A stretch of DNA of 64,000 nt. It comes from Nocardioides astragali (lineage in GTDB: Bacteria; Actinomycetota; Actinomycetes; Propionibacteriales; Nocardioidaceae). This document shows positions 51,553 through 60,678 of this stretch, piece after piece. Under the pieces are notes generated by a model. That model was not told the origin of the DNA, made no database searches, and was given only the letters and a program-made list of their open reading frames with translations. A program made the position numbers and the translations under genes. The DNA lies in assembly GCF_024436375.1 (NCBI RefSeq), contig NZ_JAFMZM010000007.1:192731-256730 (forward strand), given 5' to 3'. How positions within the stretch are numbered: the first letter of the stretch is position 1; every line of letters starts with the position of its first letter.

Positions 51553-51876
51553 ATGGCGCAAAAGGTCAGCATTCTCCTGGTGGACGACCTCGATGGCACC
51601 GAGGCCACCGAGACCGTCACGTTCGGCCTCGACGGAACGTCGTACGAGATCGACCTCAACGACGCCAACGCCGCCGCTCTCCGCGAGGCGTTGAGCGGCT
51701 ATGTCGGCCACGCCCGCAAGGTCACCGGCGGGGGCCGGCGAGGCCGCAAGTCCGGCGGCGGCTCGTCGTCCAACACCAAGGACGTCCGCGAGTGGGCCAA
51801 GGCGCAGGGCATGGAGGTCTCCGAGCGGGGCCGCATCTCGGCCGACGTCCAGCAGGCCTACGACGCCGCCCACTGA
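51553..51876 (+). CDS. lsr2: Lsr2-family nucleoid-associated protein
   Basis: A 108-residue Lsr2, the actinobacterial H-NS analogue that bridges DNA and silences AT-rich or foreign genes. The N-terminal oligomerisation domain is VSILLVDDLDGTEATETVTF and TSYEIDLNDANAAALREALS. A Gly/Lys/Arg linker leads to the C-terminal DNA-binding domain VREWAKAQGMEVSERGRISA with the AT-hook-like RGR. ATG 51553 gives the conserved MAQKVSILLVDD start; the frame extends upstream to 51496 without similarity. The 70 bp upstream are unusually A/T-rich for this genome and probably hold its own promoter. It is the last gene of the pan-nad-coaX run. Confidence 0.95.
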   Translation: MAQKVSILLVDDLDGTEATETVTFGLDGTSYEIDLNDANAAALREALSGYVGHARKVTGGGRRGRKSGGGSSSNTKDVREWAKAQGMEVSERGRISADVQQAYDAAH

Positions 51877-51890
51877 GCCGGACGACGGTC

Positions 51891-51955
51891 GCACACGTGT
51901 CCGAGATGTTGCCCCGGGTGTGATGCCGGAGGGGCCGCAGCTCGGACACGTGTGC
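51891..51955. terminator. perfect 15-bp inverted repeat between lsr2 and clpC
   Basis: Arms at 51891-51905 (GCACACGTGTCCGAG) and 51941-51955 (CTCGGACACGTGTGC) match perfectly across a 35-nt loop, 14 bp after the lsr2 stop. It could be a terminator; a loop this long and the ACACGTGT core in each arm also suit a protein-binding site for the clpC promoter. Confidence 0.55.
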
Positions 51956-51977
51956 TGTTCGGGCCCTTGTGGACGTT

Positions 51978-51988
51978 CGCTGTGAGCG
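51978..51988 (+). promoter_or_regulatory. probable ClgR-binding box upstream of clpC
   Basis: CGCTGTGAGCG lies about 115 bp before the clpC ATG. Actinobacterial ClgR activates clpC and clpP through a CGC-N5-GCG palindrome with Y and R flanking the spacer, which this fits. A possible -10 (TAGGCT) is at 52018-52023, leaving the box just upstream of the -35 as expected for an activator. Confidence 0.6.
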
Positions 51989-52104
51989 GACGGGCTCGTG
52001 TGTGGGGCAGGAACACGTAGGCTGATGTCGGGCGTTGAGCCCAGTGTCCGCATCCCGGCCGCCTGCGTCGGACCAGCGGACCACGCAGACGTAGAGGAGC
52101 GCAC

Positions 52105-54684
52105 ATGTTCGAGCGGTTCACCGACCGAGCCCGGCGAGTTGTCGTGCTGGCCCAGGAAGAGGCCCGCATGCTCTCCCACAACTACATCGGCACCGAGCAC
52201 ATCCTGCTCGGGCTGATCCACGAGGGCGAAGGCGTCGCTGCCAAGGCGCTGGAGTCCCTCGACATCTCCCTGGAGGCTGTGCGCGCCCAGGTCGAGGAGA
52301 TCATCGGCCAGGGCCAGCAGGCCCCCTCGGGCCACATCCCGTTCACGCCGCGCGCCAAGAAGGTGCTCGAGCTCTCGCTGCGCGAGGCGCTCCAGCTCGG
52401 CCACTCCTACATCGGCACCGAGCACATCCTGCTCGGCCTGATCCGGGAGGGCGAGGGCGTCGCTGCCCAGGTCCTGCAGAAGCTCGGCGCCGACCTCAAC
52501 CGGGTCCGCCAGCAGGTCATCCAGCTGCTCAGCGGGTTCCAGGGCAAGGAGTCGGCGGCGTCCGGCGCCCAGACGACCGGCTCCGGCGGCGAGGCGCCGT
52601 CCAGCTCGCTGGTGCTCGACCAGTTCGGCCAGAACCTCACCCAGGCCGCGCGCGAGGGCAAGCTCGACCCGGTCATCGGGCGTGAGCAGGAGATCGAGCG
52701 CGTCATGCAGATCCTGTCGCGCCGCACGAAGAACAACCCCGTCCTCATCGGCGAGCCCGGCGTCGGCAAGACCACCATCGTGGCCGGCCTCGCGCAGGAC
52801 ATCGTCAAGGGCAACGTGCCCGAGACGCTGAAGGACAAGCAGATCTACACGCTCGACCTCGGTGCCCTGGTCGCCGGCTCGCGCTACCGCGGTGACTTCG
52901 AGGAGCGCCTCAAGAAGGTGCTCAAGGAGATCCGCACCCGCGGCGACATCGTGCTGTTCATCGACGAGATCCACACCCTCGTCGGTGCCGGCGCGGCCGA
53001 GGGCGCGATCGACGCCGCCAGCATCCTCAAGCCGATGCTGGCCCGTGGCGAGCTGCAGACCATCGGTGCGACGACGCTCGACGAATACCGCAAGTACCTC
53101 GAGAAGGACGCCGCGCTCGAGCGCCGCTTCCAGCCGATCCAGGTGCAGGAGCCCTCGATCGCGCACACCATCGAGATGCTCAAGGGCCTGCGCGACCGCT
53201 ACGAGGCGCACCACCGCGTCACCATCACCGACGAGGCCCTGGTCTCCGCGGCGACTCTGGCCGACCGCTACATCTCCGACCGGTTCCTGCCGGACAAGGC
53301 CATCGACCTCATCGACGAGGCCGGGTCGCGACTGCGTATCCGCCGGATGACCGCGCCGCCGGACCTGCGCGAGTACGACGAGAAGATCGGCGACGTGCGC
53401 CAGCGCAAGGAGGCCGCGATCGACGGGCAGGACTTCGAGGCCGCGGCCCGCCTGCGTGACGAGGAGAAGCAGCTCTCGGCCCGCCGTGCGGAGCGCGAGA
53501 AGCAGTGGCGTGCCGGTGACCTCGACGAGATCGCCGAGGTCGACGAGGAGCTGATCGCCGAGGTCCTGGCGGTCGCCACGGGCATCCCGATCGTCAAGCT
53601 GTCGGAGGAGGAGTCCACCCGTCTGCTCAAGATGGAGGACGAGCTCCACAAGCGCGTGATCGGCCAGGAGGAGGCGGTCAGGGCCCTCAGCCGCGCGATC
53701 CGTCGTACGCGTGCGGGTCTGAAGGACCCCAAGCGCCCCGGTGGGTCCTTCATCTTCGCCGGTCCGTCGGGTGTCGGAAAGACGTGGCTGTCCAAGACGC
53801 TCGCCGAATTCCTCTTCGGTGACGAGGACGCGCTCATCCAGCTCGACATGAGCGAATTCTCCGAGAAGCACACGGTGTCGCGGCTGTTCGGTTCGCCGCC
53901 CGGATATGTCGGTTACGAAGAGGGCGGCCAGCTCACCGAGAAGGTGCGCCGCAAGCCGTTCTCCGTGGTCCTTTTCGACGAGGTCGAGAAGGCCCACCCC
54001 GACATCTTCAACAGCCTGTTGCAGATTCTCGAGGAAGGTCGCCTGACCGATTCGCAGGGACGCGTGGTCGACTTCAAGAACACCGTCATCATCATGACCA
54101 CCAACCTCGGCTCGCGTGACATCGCCAAGAGCGTCAACCTCGGCTTCGGAGCAGTCGGTGCCGATGCGGCCGGCTCCTACGAGCGGATGAAGAGCAAGGT
54201 CTCGGAGGAGCTCAAGCAGCACTTCCGCCCCGAGTTCCTCAACCGTGTCGACGAGATCGTCGTCTTCCCGCCGTTGTCGCAGGAGCAGATCGTGGCGATG
54301 GTCGACAACATGATCGCCGGTGTCGAGCTCCGCATGAAGGACCGCGACATGTCGCTGGAGCTCACCCATGGCGCGAAGGCCCTGCTGGCCGAGCGCGGCT
54401 TCGACCCGGTGCTCGGTGCGCGCCCGCTGCGCCGGACGATCCAGCGCGAGATCGAGGACGTGCTCGCCGAGAAGATGCTCTTCGGCGAGGTCGGCCCCGG
54501 CCAGATCGTGCTGGTGGACGTCGAGGGCGAAGGCCCGACGGCGACCTTCACCTTCAGGGGCCAGAAGAACTCGACGGTGCCCGACATGCCTCCGCTGGAG
54601 ACGGTGGACGCCGAGGGCACTCCCGTCGTCGGTCCCGACGACTCCGAGGGTCCGACCGACGTCCCCAAGGCCAACGAGGCCTGA
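52105..54684 (+). CDS. clpC: ATP-dependent Clp protease ATP-binding subunit ClpC
   Basis: An 859-residue Hsp100 unfoldase that feeds substrates to ClpP. Two N-domain repeats are visible ([19 protein letters not shown] and the matching [19 protein letters not shown]). D1 has Walker [19 protein letters not shown] near residue 215, D2 has [17 protein letters not shown] near 555. The UVR coiled segment ([19 protein letters not shown]) separates them and the ClpP-docking loop with the GFGA-type motif (VNLGFGAVG) is present. ATG 52105 follows GAGGAG. It is monocistronic: terminators lie on both sides. Confidence 0.97.
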   Translation: MFERFTDRARRVVVLAQEEARMLSHNYIGTEHILLGLIHEGEGVAAKALESLDISLEAVRAQVEEIIGQGQQAPSGHIPFTPRAKKVLELSLREALQLGHSYIGTEHILLGLIREGEGVAAQVLQKLGADLNRVRQQVIQLLSGFQGKESAASGAQTTGSGGEAPSSSLVLDQFGQNLTQAAREGKLDPVIGREQEIERVMQILSRRTKNNPVLIGEPGVGKTTIVAGLAQDIVKGNVPETLKDKQIYTLDLGALVAGSRYRGDFEERLKKVLKEIRTRGDIVLFIDEIHTLVGAGAAEGAIDAASILKPMLARGELQTIGATTLDEYRKYLEKDAALERRFQPIQVQEPSIAHTIEMLKGLRDRYEAHHRVTITDEALVSAATLADRYISDRFLPDKAIDLIDEAGSRLRIRRMTAPPDLREYDEKIGDVRQRKEAAIDGQDFEAAARLRDEEKQLSARRAEREKQWRAGDLDEIAEVDEELIAEVLAVATGIPIVKLSEEESTRLLKMEDELHKRVIGQEEAVRALSRAIRRTRAGLKDPKRPGGSFIFAGPSGVGKTWLSKTLAEFLFGDEDALIQLDMSEFSEKHTVSRLFGSPPGYVGYEEGGQLTEKVRRKPFSVVLFDEVEKAHPDIFNSLLQILEEGRLTDSQGRVVDFKNTVIIMTTNLGSRDIAKSVNLGFGAVGADAAGSYERMKSKVSEELKQHFRPEFLNRVDEIVVFPPLSQEQIVAMVDNMIAGVELRMKDRDMSLELTHGAKALLAERGFDPVLGARPLRRTIQREIEDVLAEKMLFGEVGPGQIVLVDVEGEGPTATFTFRGQKNSTVPDMPPLETVDAEGTPVVGPDDSEGPTDVPKANEA

Positions 54685-54698
54685 CCTGCAACCCCCGG

Positions 54699-54730
54699 CT
54701 CGGCGCTCCCGCACACGCGGGGGCGCCGAG
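54699..54730 (+). terminator. rho-independent terminator after clpC
   Basis: CTCGGCGC (54699-54706) pairs with GCGCCGAG (54723-54730), with an inner CCCGC-ACAC-GCGGG stem, followed by the T-rich TTGTTGGTTG. It is the clearest terminator in the window and separates clpC from convergent mutY. Confidence 0.85.
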
Positions 54731-54744
54731 TTGTTGGTTGTGCG

Positions 54745-55644
54745 TCAGCTCGGCAGCGCGTAGGCGAGGACCTCGTCCAGCTCGCTGCCGATCGCGACGA
54801 GCAGGCCGTCGGCGACCAGGCCGGCCAGGCAGCGTTGCCGCTGCTCGGCCACGGGCCAGGCGCCCTCGATCCGCCCCAGGGGCACCGAGCCGTCGGTCTC
54901 GCGCGCCAGTGCCATGATGCGGCCCCGGCACTGGCGGTCGGTGCCGGCCCAGGCCTGACCCCGGCGTGGTGGCCCGTCGTACGCCGGGAAGCCGGCGCGA
55001 CGCCACGCGCACAACCCGGCGACCGGGCAGGCGTCGCAGGACGGCTGGCGTGCCGTGCAGACCAGGGCCCCGAGCTCCATCGTCGCGACCGCCCACGTCG
55101 CGGCGGTGGCGGGGTCGACCGGGAGCAGTGACGTCGCCACGTCCCGCTCGACGCGCGTGACCGCCGGCGACGGGAGCTCCGCACCCGAGACGACGCGAGT
55201 GAGCACCCGGCGGACGTTGGTGTCGAGGACCACGTGCCGCTCCCCGAAGGCGAAGCTGGCGATGGCCGATGCCGTGTAGTCACCGACGCCGGGCAGGGCG
55301 AGGAGGTCGTCGTACGACGCGGGCACCTCGCCGCCGTGGCGCTCCGCGATCGCGACGGCCGCGGCGTGGAGGCGCAGCGCGCGGCGTGGGTAGCCCAGCC
55401 GGCCCCACATCCGCACCGCCTCGCCGGTCGGCTCCGCGGCGAGGGCGGTCGGGGTCGGCCACCGTTCGAGCCAGGTGCCGTGCACGGGCAGCACCCGCGC
55501 GACGGGAGTCTGCTGCAGCATGAACTCGCTGACCATCACCGACCACGCGGTGGCCTCGACGCCCCGCCACGGGAGGTCCCGCGCGTGGTCGTCGTACCAG
55601 TCGAGCACGGCCGCGTGCAGCGCGCTGGGGAAGGGGGCGTCCAT
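54745..55644 (-). CDS. mutY: A/G-specific adenine glycosylase
   Basis: A 299-residue MutY that removes adenine mispaired with 8-oxoguanine. The N-terminal helices include DLPWRGVEATAWSVMVSEFM with the minor-groove Gln in LQQTPVARV. The helix-hairpin-helix is LLALPGVGDYTASAIASFAF near residue 115, with the catalytic Asp in VLDTNVRRVLTRV, and the 4Fe-4S ligands are Cys-X6-Cys-X2-Cys-X5-Cys in CTARQPSCDACPVAGLC near 195. The C-terminal NUDT-like 8-oxoG domain is replaced by a short winged-helix-like region (70 residues), as in actinobacterial MutY. It is divergent from the secreted-protein gene. Confidence 0.95.
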   Translation of the reverse strand: MDAPFPSALHAAVLDWYDDHARDLPWRGVEATAWSVMVSEFMLQQTPVARVLPVHGTWLERWPTPTALAAEPTGEAVRMWGRLGYPRRALRLHAAAVAIAERHGGEVPASYDDLLALPGVGDYTASAIASFAFGERHVVLDTNVRRVLTRVVSGAELPSPAVTRVERDVATSLLPVDPATAATWAVATMELGALVCTARQPSCDACPVAGLCAWRRAGFPAYDGPPRRGQAWAGTDRQCRGRIMALARETDGSVPLGRIEGAWPVAEQRQRCLAGLVADGLLVAIGSELDEVLAYALPS

Positions 55645-55711
55645 CGCGACGATCGTAGGTGAGCCGGTGCGCCTCCGCCGAGACGGGCCGGTTGCTACCT
55701 AACCTGACCCC

Positions 55712-56506
55712 ATGCCGTCGACCGTGCGACCCCGCGGGCCGCTTCCGGCCCGGGTCTACTGGACCCGACGACTCGTCGTGCTCGGCATCCCGCTGCTGCT
55801 CGTCATCGTGCTGGCGCGTGTCCTCGGCGGTTCCTCCGACGGCAAGGACGCCGGGACCCCCACGGCAGCACGGGCCGGCGCCACCATCGACCAGACGTCG
55901 CAGGCGCCCACGTTCGGCCCGACCGCCGAGGTGAAGACCGGTAAGAAGCGCAAGTCGCGGCAGCAGGAGACGACGCCGCCCGAGCCCGTCCTGGCCGAGC
56001 CCACCGGTCCCTGCACCGACTCCGACATCGTCGCCACGCCGGCCATCACCTCGGCGGTCGGCGGATCGGACGTCCCGATCACCGTCAACCTCCGCACCGG
56101 GGTCACGGAGGCGTGCACCTGGCAGGTCTCCCCGCAGACGCTGACCTTGACCATCACCAGCGGCAGCGACTTCATCTGGAGCACCCGCGAGTGCCCCCAG
56201 GCCATCCCGGTCCAGGACGTGGTCGTCCGGCAAGCCGTCGACACGCCCGTCGTGGTCACCTGGGCCGAAGGCAAGCGCTCAGATGAGAGCTGCTCGGGCC
56301 TGGCGGGTTGGGCGAGGCCGGGCTTCTACCACGTGCAGGCGGCTGCCCTCGGCGGCAACGAGACCGACGTCCAGTTCGAGCTGGTCGCGCCGACGGCGCC
56401 CGTGATCACCAAGACCGCGGACCCGCAGCAGGGTGGCAAGAAGAACAAGAACGGCGAGACGTCCCACACTCCCGGTGAGGACGGCGGGGGCAACTCCGCC
56501 GGCTGA
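55712..56506 (+). CDS. hypothetical membrane-anchored extracellular protein
   Basis: A 264-residue protein of unknown function. A basic N-terminus and one membrane helix (RLVVLGIPLLLVIVLARVLG) anchor it; a low-complexity Thr/Pro/Lys linker reaches residue 95. The folded part (residues 98-225) is beta-rich with four Cys (GPCTDSDIVATPAI, EACTWQVSP, WSTRECPQ and SDESCSGL) that could form two disulfides. LVAPTAPVITKTADPQQGGK begins a polar tail. It lies between mutY and disA on the opposite strand and is convergent with disA by 3 bp. Its lone position inside the conserved radA-disA-mutY block suggests lineage-specific insertion. Confidence 0.75.
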   Translation: MPSTVRPRGPLPARVYWTRRLVVLGIPLLLVIVLARVLGGSSDGKDAGTPTAARAGATIDQTSQAPTFGPTAEVKTGKKRKSRQQETTPPEPVLAEPTGPCTDSDIVATPAITSAVGGSDVPITVNLRTGVTEACTWQVSPQTLTLTITSGSDFIWSTRECPQAIPVQDVVVRQAVDTPVVVTWAEGKRSDESCSGLAGWARPGFYHVQAAALGGNETDVQFELVAPTAPVITKTADPQQGGKKNKNGETSHTPGEDGGGNSAG

Positions 56507-56509
56507 CGC

Positions 56510-57592
56510 CTATATGTAGCGCTCGGTGATGCTCGACTCCGCGAGCCGGGAGAGTCCCTCGCGCACGCTCCGCGCGCGCAGCTCGCCGACGCCCTCGACG
56601 GCCTGGAGGTCGTCGATGCCGGCGGAGAGCAGCTGCTGGAGTCCGCCGAAGTGGTCGACCAAGCGGTCGACGACCGCGGCCGGAAGGCGCGGGACCTTGG
56701 CCAGGAGCCGGTAGCCGCGGGGGGCGACAGCGGCGTCGAGGTGCTCCGCGCCGCCGAGTCCGATGGTCCTCGCGACCGCAGCGGGGTCGACGAGCTCGGT
56801 GGGGGACAGGCCCTCGAGCTCGGCGAGGTGCGACTCGGGGCTGGCGTGGCGTCGCCGGCCGCCGGGGAGGTAGTCGCGGACGACCAGCTCGCGCTCGGCG
56901 TCGACCCCGGTCACCAGCTCCTCGAGCTGGAGCGACAGGAGACGACCGTCGGTGCCGAGCTCGAGGACGTAGTCCTCGATCTCCCGCGCGATGCGGATGA
57001 CCATCTCCAGGCGCTGGGCGACCACGGCCACGTCACGCACGGTGACGAGGTCCTCGATCTCGAGGGCCGACAGCGTCGCGGACACCTCGTCGAGGCGGAG
57101 CTTGTAGCGCTCGAGGGTGGCCAGGGCCTGGTTGGCGCGCGACAGGATCTTGCCGGAGTCCTCCAGCACGTGGCGGATGTCGCCGACGTAGGCGGCGATG
57201 ATCTGCATCGACTGCGAGACGGAGATGACGGGGTGCCCGGTCTGCTTGGCGACCCGCTCCGCCGTACGGTGCCGGGTGCCGGTCTCCTCCGACGGAATGG
57301 TGTGATCGGGCATCAGGTGGACCGCGGCCCGGTGCACCCGGGTGATGTCCTTGTCGAGGATGATCGCGCCGTCCATCTTGGCCAGCTCGCGCAGGCCGGT
57401 GGCGGTGAAGGGCACGTCGAGGGTGAAGCCGCCGGTCGAGATCGAGTCGACGGTCTTGTCCTGCCCCAGCACGATCAGTGCGCCGGTGCGGCCACGGAGG
57501 ATCCGCTCGAGGCCGTCGCGCAGCGGCATGCCCGGGGCGATGGACGCCAGGGTGGCGCGCAGCCGGAGCTGGTCGTCGCTGCGCTCTGCCAC
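56510..57592 (-). CDS. disA: DNA integrity scanning diadenylate cyclase
   Basis: A 360-residue DisA that makes c-di-AMP from two ATP and scans DNA for lesions. The DAC domain has the two family motifs DGAIILD near residue 75 and RHRTAER near 108. A helical spine (residues 150-285) follows, and the C-terminal helix-hairpin-helix ([20 protein letters not shown]) binds branched DNA. GTG 57592 with GGAGGA before it gives the usual length; the frame remains open upstream. It lies 82 bp downstream of radA in the same direction, the conserved arrangement in which RadA modulates DisA. Confidence 0.96.
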   Translation of the reverse strand: MAERSDDQLRLRATLASIAPGMPLRDGLERILRGRTGALIVLGQDKTVDSISTGGFTLDVPFTATGLRELAKMDGAIILDKDITRVHRAAVHLMPDHTIPSEETGTRHRTAERVAKQTGHPVISVSQSMQIIAAYVGDIRHVLEDSGKILSRANQALATLERYKLRLDEVSATLSALEIEDLVTVRDVAVVAQRLEMVIRIAREIEDYVLELGTDGRLLSLQLEELVTGVDAERELVVRDYLPGGRRRHASPESHLAELEGLSPTELVDPAAVARTIGLGGAEHLDAAVAPRGYRLLAKVPRLPAAVVDRLVDHFGGLQQLLSAGIDDLQAVEGVGELRARSVREGLSRLAESSITERYI

Positions 57593-57674
57593 CGGTCCTC
57601 CACGTGCATCTCTCAGGGCGCCCCCGTGCGCCGTCGGGTGAAGTGTAGGGGCGTGGAGGTCTGTGACGTGACTT

Positions 57675-59081
57675 TCAGGCGGGCGGCGTGAGCTCGAGCG
57701 TGAGCAGGGCGCCGAACACGTCGTCGACCTCCACCACCCGCAGACCGTCAACGGTCCGGCGTGTGGGGATGCCGCGCTCGCGCCCAACGGCGCGGTCGCG
57801 CGGGACGACGGCGACCTTGAACCCCTGTCGAGCAGCCTCGGCGATGCGCTGGGGAAGGTCGCGGACCCGGCGCAGCTCGCCGGCCAACCCGATCTCGCCG
57901 ATCGCGACGGCACCACGCGGCGGCGGCACCCCGAGGTGGGAGCTGGCCACGGCGACCGCGACGGCCAGGTCGGCGGCCGGGTCGTGCAGCTTGGCGCCAC
58001 CGACGGTCGCGACGAAGACGTCGCTGCCGGCGATGCGCAAGCGGGCATGGCGCTGGAGGACCGCCAGGGCCATGTCGACGCGGGAGGACTCCACGCCCGA
58101 GACGGTGCGCCGCGGCCGCTCCAGCGGCGAGGGCGTCAGGAGGGCCTGGACCTCGGCGAGCAGCGGGCGGCGTCCCTCCATCGTCACCGCGACGCACGTG
58201 CCGGACACGTCCTGCGTGTGGTGCTCGACGAACAGCCCGGTGGGGTCGGTGACGGCCAGGATCCCCTCGGACGACAGGTCGAAGCACCCGACCTCGTCGA
58301 CCGGGCCGTAGCGGTTCTTCATCGCCCGGACCATCCGGAAGCGGGAGTTGCGGTCGCCCTCGAAGTGGAGGACGACGTCGACGAGGTGCTCGAGCACGCG
58401 CGGTCCGGCGATGGAGCCGTCCTTGGTCACGTGGCCCACGATCATCGTGGTGATGTTGCGGGTCTTGGCGACCCGGATGAGCGCGGCGGCGACCTCCTTG
58501 ACCTGGGTGACGCCCCCGGGCACGCCGTCGATCCCGGAGGCACCGATGGCCTGGACCGAGTCGACCACCAGCAGGCTCGGGCGTACGTCCTCGATGTGGG
58601 TCAGCACCGCACCGAGGTCGGTCTCGGCGGCGAGGAACAGCTCGTCGTGGACTCCGCCCGTGCGGTCGGCACGCAGCCGCACCTGGGCCGCCGACTCCTC
58701 GCCGGTGACGTAGAGGGTGCGCTGGCGCGTGCGGGCGGTCTGCGCCGCGACCTCCAGCAGGAGCGTGCTCTTGCCGACGCCGGGCTCCCCGGCCAGCAGG
58801 ATCGCCGCACCGGGGACGAGCCCGCCGCCCAGGACCCGGTCGAGCTCCGGCACGCCGCTGGAGCGGGCGACCGACTCGGTGATCGCGACCTGGCCGATCG
58901 GGACCGCGGGGGTCGACACCGGCCCGGCCGTGGCCCGCATCGTCGGCGCGCCGGCCTCGGCGACCGAGCCCCAGGCCTGGCACTCGCCGCAGCGACCGAC
59001 CCACTTGCCCGTCTCCCACCCGCACTCGGAGCAGCGGTAGGTGGAGCGGATCTTCTGTCGGGACTGCGCCTTGGTCGACAT
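57675..59081 (-). CDS. radA: DNA repair protein RadA
   Basis: A 468-residue RecA-like helicase/branch-migration protein. The N-terminal zinc ribbon has two CxxC pairs ([20 protein letters not shown]). Walker A is [17 protein letters not shown] near residue 95, and the RadA-specific KNRYG is in [16 protein letters not shown] near 250. The C-terminal Lon-like domain ([18 protein letters not shown]) is present but is not a protease. ATG 59081 ([10 protein letters not shown]) is used; a GTG at 59090 adds three residues. It is followed by disA on the same strand. Confidence 0.96.
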   Translation of the reverse strand: MSTKAQSRQKIRSTYRCSECGWETGKWVGRCGECQAWGSVAEAGAPTMRATAGPVSTPAVPIGQVAITESVARSSGVPELDRVLGGGLVPGAAILLAGEPGVGKSTLLLEVAAQTARTRQRTLYVTGEESAAQVRLRADRTGGVHDELFLAAETDLGAVLTHIEDVRPSLLVVDSVQAIGASGIDGVPGGVTQVKEVAAALIRVAKTRNITTMIVGHVTKDGSIAGPRVLEHLVDVVLHFEGDRNSRFRMVRAMKNRYGPVDEVGCFDLSSEGILAVTDPTGLFVEHHTQDVSGTCVAVTMEGRRPLLAEVQALLTPSPLERPRRTVSGVESSRVDMALAVLQRHARLRIAGSDVFVATVGGAKLHDPAADLAVAVAVASSHLGVPPPRGAVAIGEIGLAGELRRVRDLPQRIAEAARQGFKVAVVPRDRAVGRERGIPTRRTVDGLRVVEVDDVFGALLTLELTPPA

Positions 59082-59320
59082 GGACGCCACGCTAGGTCAG
59101 GGCACCGACAGGACGGCCTCGCGCCGCGCGGGGACCACCACCGCTGGTCTGGGCCACCTCTCCACAGCGCGCCGCGCCGACCTGTGGACCAGGCGCGAGA
59201 TCTGTGGACAAGAGGGTCCGTTGCTGGGGATGGGAGCCCGCTTCTGGTGGACGAACCCGTGGACAGGAAAACCGTGTCAGGAAGGCCTTGCGCGACCCCG
59301 TCCGGACCCCGTAGAACTTC

Positions 59321-59516
59321 TCCCACGCCGCCCCGCAAGGGGAGGCGGGATGGCTCGGAGACGAGGATCCATCCGGGCAGGTCGCTTCGGCGAGCTGCCC
59401 GCCGCGACTGGGTGACGCAGGCGCGGGGATCGTCGGCGAAGAGACGTCGACCGGAGGTCGTCACACGATCCGGTCACCCGAAGGGCCCTTGCGACTCATA
59501 CTCGCAAGGGCCCTTC
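59321..59516 (+). ncRNA. candidate structured RNA ending in a terminator hairpin
   Basis: Four hairpins occur in series. The first (59326-59347) closes on CCCC-GCAA-GGGG, a GNRA tetraloop. The second (59374-59401) closes on CGC-TTCG-GCG, a UUCG tetraloop. The third (59411-59478) is nested: GGTGAC with GTCACC, GGATCGT with ACGATCC, and CGACC-GGA-GGTCG. The fourth (59480-59516) has perfect 15-base arms around CTCATAC, then CACCTGTTTCCC. Both tetraloops are canonical only when read on the plus strand. No gene precedes the terminator on this strand, so it needs another transcript. I cannot match it to a family I know (not RNase P, tmRNA or SRP). Confidence 0.55.
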
Positions 59517-59579
59517 ACCTGTTTCCCACCCCTTCGTGCGGGCGTGTGCCCCGGTGGCCAGGGCTTATGCTGACGATCA

Positions 59580-59592
59580 TTGGATCGATCAA
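59580..59592. promoter_or_regulatory. probable LacI-family operator
   Basis: TTGGATCGATCAA, centred on the palindrome GATCGATC, lies 12 bp before the ATG and 8 bp after a candidate -10. Position and symmetry suggest autorepression by the adjacent regulator. Confidence 0.55.
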
Positions 59593-59604
59593 GGGGGAGG
59601 CGGC

Positions 59605-60648
59605 ATGGGGCGCAGCGACCACCGACCGGGCAGCCAGCTGCCGGTCACCCCGACGACCCTCGCCGACGTCGCCGAGCGCGCCGGCGTCTCGCGCCAGACG
59701 GTCTCCAACGCGGTCAACAACCCCGACCTTCTCCGCCCCGACACCCTCGAGCGGGTCCGGCAGACGATCGCCGAGCTGGGCTACTCGCCCAACCGCGCGG
59801 CACGCAACCTCCGCACCCGTACGTCGTCCCTGATCGGGCTGCGGTTCACCCCGGCCCAGGAGGGCACGGCCAACGCGATGATGGACCGCTTCGTCCACTC
59901 GCTGGTGGAGGCGAGCGCGGAGGCCGGCTACCACGTGCTGCTCTTCCCCAGTGACGACGAGGACCCGGTCGGCGGCTACGACAACCTGCTGCGCTCGACC
60001 GCGGTGGACGCCTTCGTCGTCACCGACACCTACCTCGGCAACCCTCAGGCGGCCTGGCTGAGCCAGCAGCGGGCGCCCTTCGTGGCGTTCGGCCGGCCCT
60101 GGGACGACGACGAGGCCCGCCACGTCTGGGTCGACGTCGACGGCGCCGCAGGCATGCGGCTCGCCACCCAGCACCTCATCGACCGCGGCCACACCCGCAT
60201 CGCCTGGATCGGCTGGCGCAAGGACTCCCCGATCGGCGAGGACCGCCGCTCGGGCTGGCTCTCGACCATGCACGCCAACGGCCTTTCCACCACCGGCCTG
60301 GCGTCCCGGGTCGAGGACGTCGTGCACAGCGGTGCGGAGGCCGCCGCGGTGCTGCTCGACGAGTCCGAGCCGACCGCGTTCCTCTGCGCCTCCGACACCC
60401 TGGCGATGGGCGTGCTCCACACGTTGTGGATCCGCCAGCTCGCCCCTGGCCGTGACATCGCGGTGGTCGGCTTCGACGACTCCCAGGTGGCGCAGGTCTA
60501 CCCGGTCGGCCTGACGTCCGTGCGCCAGCCGCTCGAGGACGTGGCGGTGGAGATCGTCCGTTCCCTGCGCGCGTTGCTGTCGCACCAGCCCGTCGAGAGC
60601 CGCGGGGTCCTGCTGGAGCCGACCCTGGCCATCCGAGAGTCCAGCTAG
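59605..60648 (+). CDS. LacI-family transcriptional regulator
   Basis: A 347-residue regulator. The DNA-binding domain is TLADVAERAGVSRQTVSNAV near residue 18, with the hinge helix region GYSPNRAARNLRTR at 55-70. A periplasmic-binding-type sensor domain follows (SLIGLRFTPAQEGTANAMMD, GHTRIAWIGWRK, CASDTLAMGVLHTLW and IAVVGFDDSQVAQVYPVGLT) that should bind a sugar. ATG 59605 follows GGGGGAGG. No sugar transporter or hydrolase is in the window, so the ligand and main targets lie elsewhere. The last 12 bases of the gene are duplicated just after the stop. Confidence 0.93.
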   Translation: MGRSDHRPGSQLPVTPTTLADVAERAGVSRQTVSNAVNNPDLLRPDTLERVRQTIAELGYSPNRAARNLRTRTSSLIGLRFTPAQEGTANAMMDRFVHSLVEASAEAGYHVLLFPSDDEDPVGGYDNLLRSTAVDAFVVTDTYLGNPQAAWLSQQRAPFVAFGRPWDDDEARHVWVDVDGAAGMRLATQHLIDRGHTRIAWIGWRKDSPIGEDRRSGWLSTMHANGLSTTGLASRVEDVVHSGAEAAAVLLDESEPTAFLCASDTLAMGVLHTLWIRQLAPGRDIAVVGFDDSQVAQVYPVGLTSVRQPLEDVAVEIVRSLRALLSHQPVESRGVLLEPTLAIRESS

Positions 60649-60664
60649 CCGCGAGTCCAGCTAG
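60637..60664 (+). repeat. 12-bp direct duplication over the regulator stop codon
   Basis: GAGTCCAGCTAG occurs at 60637-60648, ending in the TAG stop, and again at 60653-60664 with 4 bp between. A short slip duplication that carries a second in-phase-independent TAG. Confidence 0.8.
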
Positions 60665-60678
60665 GCCCCTCCCACGAG

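Larger units (their letters stand above)
59082..59604. other. 523-bp gene-free region between radA and the lacI-type gene
   Basis: Short frames here lack protein-like composition. Bases 59159-59266 hold four DnaA-box-like 9-mers: a perfect TGTGGACAA at 59203-59211, TGTGGACCA at 59183-59191, and two weaker matches at 59158 and 59258. The second half (59321-59516) is a set of stable hairpins listed separately. The regulator promoter, with TATGCT at 59566-59571 as a candidate -10, occupies the end. Confidence 0.7.

Noticed and set aside
51415-54714. 1,099-residue minus-strand open frame opposite clpC
   Set aside because: Shadow of ClpC; composition and lack of motifs show that it is not a gene.
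59041-59415. Short open frames in the radA-lacI gap
   Set aside because: No ribosome site, no protein-like composition, and the DNA folds into hairpins instead.
59082-59604. Replication origin
   Set aside because: DnaA-box-like words are present but dnaA, dnaN and an AT-rich unwinding region are absent.
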